From: Coptodactyla brooksi
Taxonomy: Eukaryota; Arthropoda; Insecta; Coleoptera; Scarabaeidae
Assembly: GCA_033557675.1 (NCBI GenBank)
Contig: JAWQRM010000625.1
Location: forward strand, 1 to 20,885
DNA: 20,885 bases
Direction of reading: 5' to 3'
Shown here: positions 1 through 11,300 of the stretch, one piece after another
How the letters are laid out: each line of letters begins with the position of its first letter
How positions within the stretch are numbered: position 1 is the first letter of the stretch
Position numbers and translations under genes: made by a program
The notes under the pieces: model-generated
What the model saw: the letters and a program-made list of their open reading frames with translations, nothing else
The model's database searches: none
Told to the model about the DNA's origin: nothing

Positions 1-1254
1 GAATAGCTGTAGTGTTACATTTTCTGTTTAGCGATAATACGCAATTTTGGAATTTATAATAAAATTTCTATTGGATTGGGTCAGAAAAGACCTGAAAAGT
101 CTAGGAAGGTTAAGCGGGGGCAAGTAAAAATCTCCATCTACCTTTTACTTCACACTGTAAAAGTTGCTTATTGTATACTTTAGTGTAAATCTCGACATTG
201 AAAGCAGCTCACTGAATTTTTAAATTCAGTTCATTTAAAGAAATATCGACAACTATATATTCTCGGAGACCCATCTGACAAAACAAAATAGGTTTGAATT
301 CTGTGCCAAATATCAGATATGCAAGTCCAAGACATTAACTTATTTAGTATGTTGCTTTATTTAGTTTTTGGTTTTTGAGAATATGTTTTCTTTTATAGAA
401 TACTTTTTACATATTTATCGGGGATCAATTTGCTGTACCTGATCAATTTGTTGTACAATAACTTATACTAATAAGCAATAAGTAATTGATAGGAAACCAA
501 AATAGATGGACCACCATCTAAGTCTACCTAGTATTGGTGTCTTGTTCACTCTTCTGCCATAATCTGAATAAGAAAGCACATTGTAGATGTACTGCATGGG
601 TAAGCAGTAGCAGTTTCTTCTGTATCTCTATTAGCATTCCCTCAAGAGTAAAATATTTTATATATAAGATTTTTACACCACCTGTTACTTTTAGAAAAAA
701 AATGAAGCAACTGTGTTATTTCAACTAAACCCTCTGTACAGCTTAATTGATTAGGTATAGTAAAGTTAAGGAACTGTTGCACAGACTGGAGATTTGTAAA
801 GGGAAAGGATTAGAATCTCTATCATTAGATTAGAAACGGGGTTGAGAAATGCTGTGGGGGCATAGCGTAGGTAGAATTATGTAAGCAAGGGGTAGGGGTA
901 AGGTAGAAAAAGCTACATTGCCAACTAATTAGTTGTGCTAAAGCTTAGGAAGCAATTAGACGTAGCATTCTTAGAATAAATAGCATAGTAAGTCCTTGAA
1001 AAGTAATTACTATTTTTGTACATTTTTATTTTAAAGAAAAATTAAAATCGACACCTGCCCAAAAAAACTTAAAAATACCAATATCTTATAAACCATACTT
1101 TTTACATACCCTTTATGTTAAATATTTTAAAATTAGAATTCTTTATAAAATCCAAATACGGGGTTTGGTAGTGAACTGGGAATTTTGAAAGCTGGTCTAG
1201 TTAAATGAGTTTATATTGTAATAGGAATGTTTCTATAGCTTTATGTTAAGATTT

Positions 1255-1750
1255 GCCATTCAAGTGTGAAAAATAACGCTTGATGAGCACCGTTGCGTTC
1301 TATGCATTCCTGTAGTCACGAATGAAAATTTTCCATTACTCGCCATAACATATCTGGTGTAATGCATGCAAGCTCTTCCTAAATTTTAATTTCAATTCCG
1401 CTAAAGTTTGCGGTCGCTCAACATACACTTTACTCATAAGTAAACTCCAAAGAAAATAGTTGCATGCAGACAAATCAGGAGATCTAGTCGATCACACATT
1501 TTTTGATACATTGTAATTCGGAAAGAGTTCTGTAACAGCAGTCATGGATAGACATGCAGTATGACTTCTAGCCCCTTCTTGCTGGAACCATGTAATGTGT
1601 GGAAATTGAACAAATTGTTGTATCATAGATGTTGGGATCATATTTGTATAAGTTGCTGCATTAATGGTTATGGCATTCCCTCTATCGTCTTGAGAAAGTA
1701 TGATCCATGATATTCAATAATGCCAGATGACGAAAGTGCACACCATACTG
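1255..1750 (-). pseudogene. Tc1/mariner-superfamily (DDE_3-like) transposase pseudogene
   Basis: Reverse-strand reading gives VWCALSSSGIIEYHGSYF, then after a frameshift DDRGNAITINAATY and ITWFQQEGARSHTA (about 1555-1592). Next come a stop, SPDLSACNYFLW (1447-1482), MSKVYVERPQTLAELK, and after a second frameshift EELACITPDMLWRVMENFHS and LQECIERNGAHQ. These are the C-terminal blocks of the transposase family with FQQDGA-HTA, SPDLTPLD-FLW and ITPEML. The second catalytic Asp is Glu (QQEGA) and the third is Asn (ACNYFLW). The N-terminal half is absent. Two frameshifts and at least four stops. Confidence 0.88.
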
Positions 1751-1779
1751 ATTTTCAGACTATGCAATAGTTCTATAGA

Positions 1780-1804
1780 TAGAGATATATCTTATATATC
1801 TCTA
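1780..1804. repeat. Perfect 11-bp inverted repeat (hairpin)
   Basis: TAGAGATATAT (1780-1790), spacer CTT, exact complement 1794-1804. Lies about 30 nt beyond the truncated end of the mariner-like remnant. Confidence 0.8.
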
Positions 1805-2004
1805 AACTATTTTTATATGTAGCACCATGAATGCTCTGAGAATAACATTAACTTGGAGTTGACACAAAGAACTTTAATCTAAAATATGTTATTCTTGAGA
1901 GAACCCTGCCCACAATACGATTAAAATGTGTGTTGTATAAGCACTTATACTAGAAGAAAATTTAATTATTTAAACATTTGATTGTATTAACCCAACTGTT
2001 CTCT

Positions 2005-2180
2005 TTGAGTCAATATGACCCATTTTGAAATTGATTTATTTCCTTTTCTGTCAAACTTTATCATATTCATGACTTTTATTTTCTGTGTATACTCTTCAAT
2101 AACTTATAATACACTCAATAAATCCGATAGAAAAGGAAATATTGGGAAATCAATTTCAAAACGCATCATATTGCTCCCAG
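2005..2180. repeat. Long imperfect inverted repeat (possible MITE)
   Basis: Left arm about 2005-2053 (TTTGAGTCAATATGACCC, then TTTTGAAATTGATTT and TTTCCTTTTCTGTC). Right arm about 2126-2180 is the approximate reverse complement (GATAGAAAAGGAAAT, GAAATCAATTTCAAAA, then CATATTGCTCCC), with a spacer of about 72 nt and a small indel. Just left of it is TTAACCC (1987-1993 region), reminiscent of a piggyBac-type TTAA|CCC terminus, but no matching GGGTTAA is seen on the right. Confidence 0.6.
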
Positions 2181-2358
2181 CATAAAAGAAGATTAATTGT
2201 ATTGCGGCTTGAGTAAGAATAATTTTACTGAAAAACATTCGTTATTGATTACATACTTTTACGTTTTGATTGCAAGAATACCAACTATATTCTAGGTTGT
2301 TTAATAAATAAGTTTTCAGTCATTTTCAATGCCTGTTTCTGTTACTTTAACAATACTT

Positions 2359-2685
2359 TCATATGATTGAAACAATTTACTTTGTTATCTATTTGCTTGA
2401 AGTTTTTAAATGCATACTTCAAATGGTTATCAAAACGTAATACCAGAAAGAAAGTAGGAAAACTGATGTTCATATTTGCGAAAATAATTTGATATCTGTT
2501 ACTTGGTTGAAGCAATTTACTTTCATTATTACATAGCTACTTTAAGTTTTTAAATACATACTTCAAATGGTTATCTAAATATTTACCGGAACGAAAATGT
2601 CTTATGTAATAGTGGATAAAATATCAGTGTTACTAGTAGTAAAGCTAGTGTTGACATTTGTGAAAGTAATTTCACATGGTTTAAT
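2359..2685 (+). repeat. Degenerate tandem repeat, period about 140-144 nt
   Basis: GATTGAAACAATTTACTTT...AGTTTTTAAATGCATACTTC (2365-2420) recurs as GGTTGAAGCAATTTACTTT...AGTTTTTAAATACATACTTC (2505-2562). Both are followed by AAATGGTTATC and a TACC(A/G)GAA segment. A third partial copy follows (ACATTTGTGAAAGTAATTT, about 2654-2672, against ATATTTGCGAAAATAATTT at 2472-2490). Non-coding. Confidence 0.75.
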
Positions 2686-4206
2686 ACTACTTCCCCCCCG
2701 AAATGATGAGGTTTTCCCCCTAATAGCGACCTAGGTAGCCTAAGATTAAGATTCAAGAACATTCTTAGCAATACCAGTTGTAGAAACCTTGAAAACATGA
2801 ATCACTCGACTGTAAATATCATGTAATAATGACATTTAAAGTAATTATCATAATAACACTTGTGGTTGGATCTGCTGAATTGTTTAAAATACTAATGTGT
2901 GTAATATTGACTTCTTTTTGGTCAGTAAAGTTATGTAATTTGATACAATACCAAGCAGTTTTATAAAATTATAATAGTTTATGTCAGTATAGAGGTGTAC
3001 CATAATACGATGCATAAATCTGTTGCAGTGGATAAAAAACAATAAAAAGTCGATATGATTGACCAAATGGCCACAAAATATAGTGTGAAATGTAGGTGCT
3101 GTAGATGGCCTATGCAAGTGTTTTACAATAGCCTTGATTTAACTGGAATATATGCATGGGTTCTACACAAATAAGTGACAGGCGAAAATATTTCACAGAA
3201 TATAAGGAACGTCAAGAAAGAACAACTAAAAGTCACAACTCAACTCAATACTCAGGTGAAATCACCTCCTTTGCAAAAAGAAAAAGTGACAGATAAGGTA
3301 TTGCTCAGGTAATAAAGTAATAAAATACACTCCCATTGTAAAAAATACACATGTAGAAAGTGCTTACTACAGCAACCATTCATTTATAAAAGTTATGGTG
3401 TTGAATAATGAAACAAATTTTATTTACACTTTTTTGATAGTTTTATTAGATTATAGTCAATGAGAGATAATTTTAACTTGTTGCTGTGGAGCAAGTACAC
3501 AATCTTGATTACTGAAGCATCAAACTTTCCACTAAATATGCAGTGAAAATACAAAGAATTGTCACTTTTTCCATGCTTATACTTAAATATATCATTTTTA
3601 TAAGTGTTGTGTTTACCAAATTAATGAGGTATCAATTTCTTTTTATAGAAACTAGAATGCAAACAATATAGCACTAAGTGAAAATTCAATGAAAATTATC
3701 TGGAACAAAATGATATCAATACCCAAAATGTTAATGTGTGACAATCCCTGCTCTCATTGTCACAAAAATTGCTTTATGCAACACACAATTATCAATTTGT
3801 CAACACTTTTCATGACAATGTTGCATTGTAATTTTTATGCAATTAGGCATAAATAATGGGCATTAACGAATTACAGAATTTGACGAATGAAATGAGTCAT
3901 TTCGTAGGTGTCTAAACATTTCAATTTTTCTATCAACAGGTATACTGATAAAAAATTTTGTAGTAATAAAAGATTTATTCCAAATAATCTTGTGAAGTAT
4001 ATAGGGTTATTGAGATACAATGATATAGAGAATGAACTGATATTTGACCATGTGACAGCATGTTCCAATCATACTACCTCAATGGTTAGGTCACAGGAAA
4101 AAATAAAAACAAATAAATAAATTGCTTTCCTGTTTTTAAAATTAAAGATATGTCATTACATTTAGCACACTGACCTAGTTTCATAACAACTCTTATTTTT
4201 TTTTAG

Positions 4207-5358
4207 AGTATTGCAGGATGCGGAAGATTACTGTTTGAAGTAATATCAACTGTACAATCTTCATTCCATAGCTGCGCTGAAGAATGGTTATATTTCTACA
4301 TTGACTTATTATATGAAAAGACTGTTTCAAAAGTCTGGTGTGAAATACTAGGAGAAGTGGTGCAAAATATTGTTACAAATATTCATTCAAAAAATGGACA
4401 GCTATTTTGGACAGTTCTTATTTCGTCAAGTGAAAATTTGTTGAAAGACAACAATGAGAAATCATTACGAAATTTGAACTTTTTACTTAATTACATTGGA
4501 CAAGGAGTTGAGTACAAAAGTGGAGTTTTCTTACAAAACACTGCTCCCCTGATTCAAACACTATTAAAAGTTATAAATAATAAGTCTGTGGAGGAGATTG
4601 TTACAATGACCTGTACAAAAATTGTTATTTTGTTGTTACTATCGCGTAATTTAAGATTACATCAAGAGCAAGCAAGTTGTTTAATACGTGCAACTTTAAA
4701 CTTGAACAAGAAAGATATTTTGCTTTATTTTATTGAAAATCTTTTTGATTGTGCATTATTCGAAGCTTTAGTCCTCCCATCTTTTGTGAAATTTTGTGTT
4801 GATTACAATCTAGACTCCGAAACTTTGCAAGTTTTGACAAAGTTAATTATGAAAAAATCACCATTATGCATGAACGGCATGAATTTAAATTCTTGGATGA
4901 AATACAATTTGCCCTTTAGTACGAAACAAGACCAATTTAAAATTGAAGGAAGATTATTGGAAAACATAGCTTTAAAACAGGATTTTGATCAAAAAGACTA
5001 TATTAGTTCTATTATATGTTTACCACATATCACTACGAAAGCTAGTGCTAAAATATTGTTAGGAAATATAGATTTATTAAGCAATGCAATAAGAGAGGAG
5101 AGAGAAATTGAGAAACATTTATTTTTATTTGCTATAACTTTTGAATCATTAGTACATATAGCCGAAAATAAAGATGTGCAATCACTTTCGGACTTATTTA
5201 TGGATGTCATATTACCATTATCCAATAAAGCGAAATATGTTTCGTCATTGCAAGTTTTGAGTTTGTTCTTAAAATCTCTTGATGGTATATTAAACATGGA
5301 TTTATTTCGAAAAATACACTCCTACTTAGAGTTGAATTTCTGTTCACCGTATCATGAG
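4207..5358 (+). CDS. UTP20: UTP20 exon (first in window): N-terminal HEAT region
   Basis: Encodes partial-protein residues 1-384. The frame is open back to an acceptor after a T-rich run (AG at 4205-4206; a second AG two bases on is possible). The opening stretch, with GCGRLLFE followed by FHSCAEE, corresponds to the animal UTP20 segment GVGQLLFE...FHSC at about human residue 215, which fixes the reading frame and shows that about 210 residues are missing upstream. The rest is a helical-repeat solenoid. The donor is GAG|GTAATA at 5359, phase 0. Apparent starts inside this exon (the GTG at 4357, for example) are not real starts because homology continues upstream of them. Confidence 0.93.
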
Positions 5359-8300
5359 GTAATATTTTAAATTCTCTGTTTAATATTTTTTTCCAAATTT
5401 TAATTATTTCAGATGCGTTTGTACACAACTTACATTTATTCATTATTTGATAAATTGTTCAACATTGAAAATTCAATGGAAGAATGGCAAGTCTTTACAC
5501 TTTGCTATAAAGTGGAGTCTACAGAATCATTAATCGATACATACCGAGAACAGCTGATGTACTTGGAAAAATTGAACTATGATAAACCACAAATGATAAT
5601 GTGTAAGGACACTGAATATACAGTAGTTCCGTTACGTTACTTATGCGGAGTTTTGTATATAAACTTTAAACTGCTGTGGGAACCAGTTACAAAAATAATT
5701 TCAAGTTATGCTGGGGGAATGGACGTCACTAGCTTCTGGGCAGTATTTTCGGAAGAATTGAAAAATGCTGCAGAACACACAAAAAACAAACCAGCAATTG
5801 AAAGAGTAGACGTAAATATAGATGGGGAATTTTTATGTGCTGTATATAGGAAAATGTACCAAGTGGATGACAAGGCTGATTTTTCAAATTATCGTTTGTT
5901 ATTGTGGAAGTCTTTGGAGCTATTTCCAGAAATCGCTGAAGCTAAGACCAGAGATACGTCTACTTTGTTACTAAGTTTCATGGAGTAAGTATACACAATT
6001 TTTAAATTACGATGTTTATACTTCAATATGGTTGTTTTGCTTACACAAGTATCATGCATACAGGGTGATTCAATTGGACGTTTATGAAAAAACAATTCCG
6101 AAAATCATTATTTCGAATATACTTACGGGTGAAATACACTTATTAAAACAACCGTATTTAAAAACATTTTAATCACATTTGTATATCTGCATTTGGTATA
6201 TGCTTTCTTAAAATATACACATCTGGAAAATTGTCATTCTGGTAAGTTCGTCAAAGGTTACCAATTAACCAAAATAAGAACTTAACTGGCTCTATATTAA
6301 CTACCAGATGAAATTAACTACTGTATTTTATTTTTAATAGTGTAAAATATGTTTCATTGCCGTTTCCTAAATTCATTTGAGGTCTTCCAAAAATTTTTAA
6401 TCAAGTAGGCATAAAATTAGCCTTTCGGTCTAATAATACATTAAAAACGTAGGTAATCCAAAACACAAATTAAGTATGTTGGAAAAAAGTGGTATATATG
6501 AAGTAAGTTGCATGGATTGTGAGAATAAATATGTTGGTCAAACTATAAGGTCTTTACAAACAAGGTTGAAACAACAGCAACAACAATGAATTAGTATGGA
6601 AAACTCAAGATGATTGAAAAATGTATCCAACATTATTGAATGCATTTTAAAGTTTAGAAATCATTAAATGCAGAAACACAATTAATAAAAACATTGGTGA
6701 TAATACCATTTAGCCCATATTTATTTTTTAGACAAATAAGTGTAAATATAGGAATACATAAGGGGCACGGGTAATGGTTTAGAAAAATCACGTCAGAAAC
6801 AAAAAATTCACTTTAATGGTTTCTATTGGTCACAATAAACAGTAGGGTAACATCTGGTTGCCACCTTCCAGTATATAATAGAACAGACAGTCTTTTAAGT
6901 CTCCCGTCTCTGGTCGTTCCCAATGATACCGACTTTGTCAGTGCAACGTGTGTCGAGCCATTAATTTCTTGTTTTGGTTAAGTGGTAACCATTGACGAAC
7001 TTGTTACAAAACCAAAGCTTTCAAATCCACAATTCAGTCATTGTGGTATTGAAAAATGCCACAAGGTTGATCTAAAATAACTAAAAATACTTAAAAATGA
7101 TTAGATTAGCCTATTATAGCATCTAAGAGAAATAATTACTTATTTCCTTTACTATAAACTATAAATTTCCACTATTAAAATGGCCTTTATTTATTCTCTG
7201 ACTGGAGAATGGAAAATTAGAAACATTGTGTGCTTCTAGTTTCATTTTATGGAATTCACTATTTGAAATAGATTTCATATAACCATGCACATTTCCTCTT
7301 GATTTTTCATTTAGTTGGAGAATATATGAACATTTATATACATATGTATACAGAAGTTGTATATTTGGAACCTTTGGCTTAGTAACAAACTTTAACAATG
7401 ACACCACTATACCAAAACCGAAAAGTTTATTTGCTTGACGTGCGTTTCGCTAACAATGTCAGCATCATTGGATACGACAAAGACTATGTCATCTCAACTT
7501 TGTCATTTCTGATGATGGTTGACGAAACACGCTTCAAGCAAATAAACATTTCAGTTTTGGTGTAGTGGTGACATCTGTAAACTTTCCTCCAAATATGTAC
7601 ATAATCTCTGCACATTTATAAGTTAAGAATCTATGCAAAGAAAAAGTATACAAAATTTAGAAAAAACTAACATCATGATGCAGAGGTTCAAAGAATCTTG
7701 TACTACCATCATATTTATTTGAAAAAGAATTGGAACATCGGGGGGTTAAAATAGTCAATAACATACCCAAAATGAGTAAAAGTAAAGTTAGTGTGAATCA
7801 AATGAAATGCTGTTTAGTATTTAATTGTTTCTGTTCTTATGAATCTTTTAATTGTACATTTATGTACTTATTTTTACATGTTGTTTATGTATATTATTCC
7901 TGGTATTAACAATGCATATGTTGTTAGCTTTGTATAATTTTACAGCTGTAAAGTTCATTAGTATTACACAAGAAGTGAATCTTATATAAATAGTTTTGTT
8001 TAGTACTACCCTGCTCCATTCTTCTGTGCTCTGTCTCTCCTTTGTTTGGTTTGCGACCTGTGCATCACATTTAATGTCGTAAAAGGTTGTAATACCCACT
8101 TTCAAATTTGAAGACTACAAACAAGACATTTTTACATTATGTATCTTGAAAACTAAGCTGTCTGGGACATACACCTATGAACTATTTTTCTTGAAATGAA
8201 TTAAAAACTAAAAGAGAAAGAAATTTTCGTGGATATTTCCAAAAGCTATGTCAATTTTATTTATGTCAATCGACTTATGTAATATATAATACATAAACCC

Positions 8301-11300
8301 TCACTTTATCAAAAAGCATATTGTTTTATTTATATCATCCATCAAGTTCTACAATTTTGATTTTTGGATAGCTTCACAAAAATATAAAAAGATGATTCTT
8401 CTTTGTTTTTATAGGCAAGAATATATGACTTCAAATACTGATACTGCCTTAACATGGAATATTAAACAAAATGAATTACTGAAACAAGATAGCAACATTG
8501 CTGAAGAGGAGCATGAAGAAGATAGTATAAAGAAAGAATTAAGCATACGCCCACCTTCACCTAGAGGAAAAGCTAATTTAAAGTATGTGGTTTCATGTAA
8601 TGTATAAATGTACTTTTTTATCATATTTTCTTTGTTTGCAGAACCTTATTACAACACCTTAAGGTATTTTCAAAGATGCGTAGCCCGAAATCCATGTATC
8701 GCGAACCAGAATTATACAGATTATACTTTGATCTATTGTCACACAAAAATCCAGAGGTTCAGAAAGCTGCCTTAGATTGTTTAATGATATACAAATTTAA
8801 GTATTTAATACCTTATAGTGAACATTTATATAAACTGGTTGACGAGAAGAACTTCAAAAATGAATTGGTTCTATTTCGAATTGATCAAGACTCTTCTATC
8901 GTAGAAAAGGAGCATCGTAAGGACTTGGTACCCGTGGTAATGAAGTTAGTCTTTAGTAAAATGGTCGTTAAAACCGGATTACGTACAGGAGGAAAAACAG
9001 GCGGTGGACAACTGCGAAGGAATTTAATTTTTAGATTTCTCGCCGGTTGCAATACAGAAGAAATGACCACATTTATAAATATGACATTTAAGTTCTATGA
9101 TAAGTTTTTATGTTATGAGTTAGCAGATATGGTTGACAAAATTACTAAATCTATTAATTTAGAGAAATTTGTACCGCCTAAAAGGCTTCAAAGTTCTTTG
9201 AATATGATCAACGTTATTATAGAACAATTTGGTGGATTAATGGAAACGGATCTTTTACGGCATCTATTAAAAATTGTTTTTTTTATTGGATCCCTGTTAA
9301 AAGTAGCCCAAGAAAACTCTTCGCAAATCCACGTAGGATATTTAGGAATACTACGTAATTTACGTACGTACTCTCTAAAAATTATACACAGATTTTTTGA
9401 ATTATTTGAAATGTACCCTTGGAATGTCGAAGAAATTAATGTTCTTTTTGAAGTATTCATATGGCCGTATTTACACAAGTTAAATATTGAAGGTATACAC
9501 AGCCCGACAAATCTATTGAAGTTGTTGGTATGTTGGGGAAGTAATCCTAGATATTTCTCGTTACTCGTAAAGTACAACAAAGCAAATCCGGAAGAGTACG
9601 CATTGCCATTTATTACACAACTTTTATTAAACATGAAAACGCATCCTTCGGTTTCAAATCTAATTATGGAGATGGTAGAAAAATTGTTGATATTGCAACC
9701 AAATGACGATGACACCAAAAGTAAAATACCAGTAGAAACTGAAGTTGCAATAAAAGATGAACTATTAGAACAGTTAAAGGTTGATGAGAAACTGAACTAT
9801 GGAAGTTGCATCTTACTGCCGTACGTTACATCGATATTAGATAAAATAAAACGAAAACTTGAAAATAAAGTTAAAAATATCAATCAAAGAGATCTATTTA
9901 TTCTCATGAGATTATCTGAGCTCGTTACACAATCAGAAATGTGCAATAAATTATTACAGTTGTTGTTTCCTATAGTTTTAAGAAAATCAACAAATACGAG
10001 TGAAGAGATATTGTTACAAATGATAACAACATTGAATAATCTAATTTTAAAAGTTGACCAACCTGAAAAACATCTTAAACAACTCTCACCCCTGTTCAGT
10101 GAAGTGAACTATCCGTCATCAAGAAAAGTACTATGTAAAATTTTGGATTCCATCTCAAATCGTTCGGCAGCTTACAAATCAACAATGGCATTATTAAAAT
10201 CATTAAATGCTTGGGATCAAAAATGGGTCGACCAACCTGATTTTAAAGTTCGGTCAGAAGCTTTCAAAAAAGTTTTGCAAATGGTTGAAACGTGTACAAT
10301 AGATAAAGAATTGGGAATTTTATTGATATACAACAATTTCTACTACCTTAAAAATGTGAATGACATTTCCTTAAAAGAAAACGCAACTCATTGTTTAAAA
10401 ATGTTATGTCCGTATTTAGTGAATAATACAACAAAACAAGCGGATCGCGTTTATGTATTGGACGAGACGTTATTCAATTTAATACGACTGGGATTAAAAA
10501 GCAAAAACGAAGACTACAGAAACGAATGTATATCCTTGCTCGGTTATTTAGCTAGAGAATCTCCGGAAACACATGTAATATTAAGAGATCTAAATAAGCT
10601 AACTAATAAGCAAGATATGGAAGTTGATTTCTTTGAAAATATTACTCATCTCCAAGTTCATAGACATGGGAGAGCTTTATTGAAGTTTTGTACGGTTTTC
10701 AAGGAATTGGAAACGTCCCCAAATAACAGAACGATGACTCAATTCGTTCTACCCCTAACAACATATTATCTGTGTAATGAAAAATATGCCGGTAAAAATA
10801 GCGTTATAGACTCTGCAATAGAAACAGTTGGAACAATATGTAGATTGTTACCGTGGCAACAATACGAAGGATTGTTGAAATTCTACTTGAGCAAATTAAA
10901 AAAGACCATACAGTTTCAAAAACAGATAGTTCGGCTCATTGTGGCCATATTGGATTCTTTTCATTTTGATTTGAGTAAAGGACATAATATAGAGTCTTCG
11001 AAACACAGTTATGAAAAAGAAGTAAAAGAGGAAAATGTGAATATTGCTGATAATGAAAAAGGTAAATGTGATGCAGCAATGGATGTTGACAATAAGGTTG
11101 ACGATGAATACAATAGATCAGAAGAAATTGTAAATAAAGAAGAAAATCACGAGGAAATTGATGAAGTGTTGGATGAAATTCAGGGAGAAAATGATGAAGA
11201 AATTAAAGAGGATAATTTAGTTATAAAACCATACCAAAAAATTGTGGTATTGTGTCCATCTGCTGCACTTCGGATCATAAACACTGTACAGGTAAGATGT

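Larger units (their letters stand above)
1..4206. other. Non-coding region upstream of the first visible UTP20 exon (probable intron)
   Basis: Ends in a T-rich acceptor (TTTTTTTTTAG, 4206). Because UTP20 homology requires about 210 more residues upstream and none are found here, the simplest reading is a single large intron extending beyond the left edge. It contains a dead mariner/Tc1-like copy (1255-1750), small and large inverted repeats and a degenerate tandem repeat. 1-1250 and 2700-4190 show nothing I can name. Confidence 0.6.
5985..8414 (+). other. UTP20 intron (2430 nt) carrying Penelope-like element debris
   Basis: Bounded by GTAAGT at 5985 and TTTTTATAG ending at 8414, joining phase 2 to phase 2. 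Inside are a TACAGGGTG junction (6059-6067), a Penelope-like reverse-transcriptase/endonuclease remnant (6342-6591) and three copies of a roughly 70-nt terminal repeat (6919-7573). From about 7600 to 8400 I see AT-rich sequence with no recognisable gene. Confidence 0.88.

Noticed and set aside
534..728. 64-codon + frame near the left edge
   Set aside because: No recognisable homology, Ser/Phe-rich composition typical of chance frames, no splice or promoter context.
2884..3117. 77-codon minus-strand frame
   Set aside because: No similarity to any family I know; low-complexity Ile/Leu/His content; no supporting signals.
3908..4120. Open frame of 70 codons on + just upstream of the first UTP20 exon, considered as a preceding exon
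   Set aside because: Its residues do not match the UTP20 N-terminus, it has no convincing splice sites joining it to 4207, and both strands are open here, which is common in AT-rich DNA.
7860..8105. 81-codon minus-strand frame in the intron after exon 2
   Set aside because: No homology recognised and it lies in transposon-rich intron; cannot be supported as a gene.
9188..9718. 176-codon minus-strand open frame
   Set aside because: Antisense shadow of the conserved UTP20 central exon; no similarity to a known protein.
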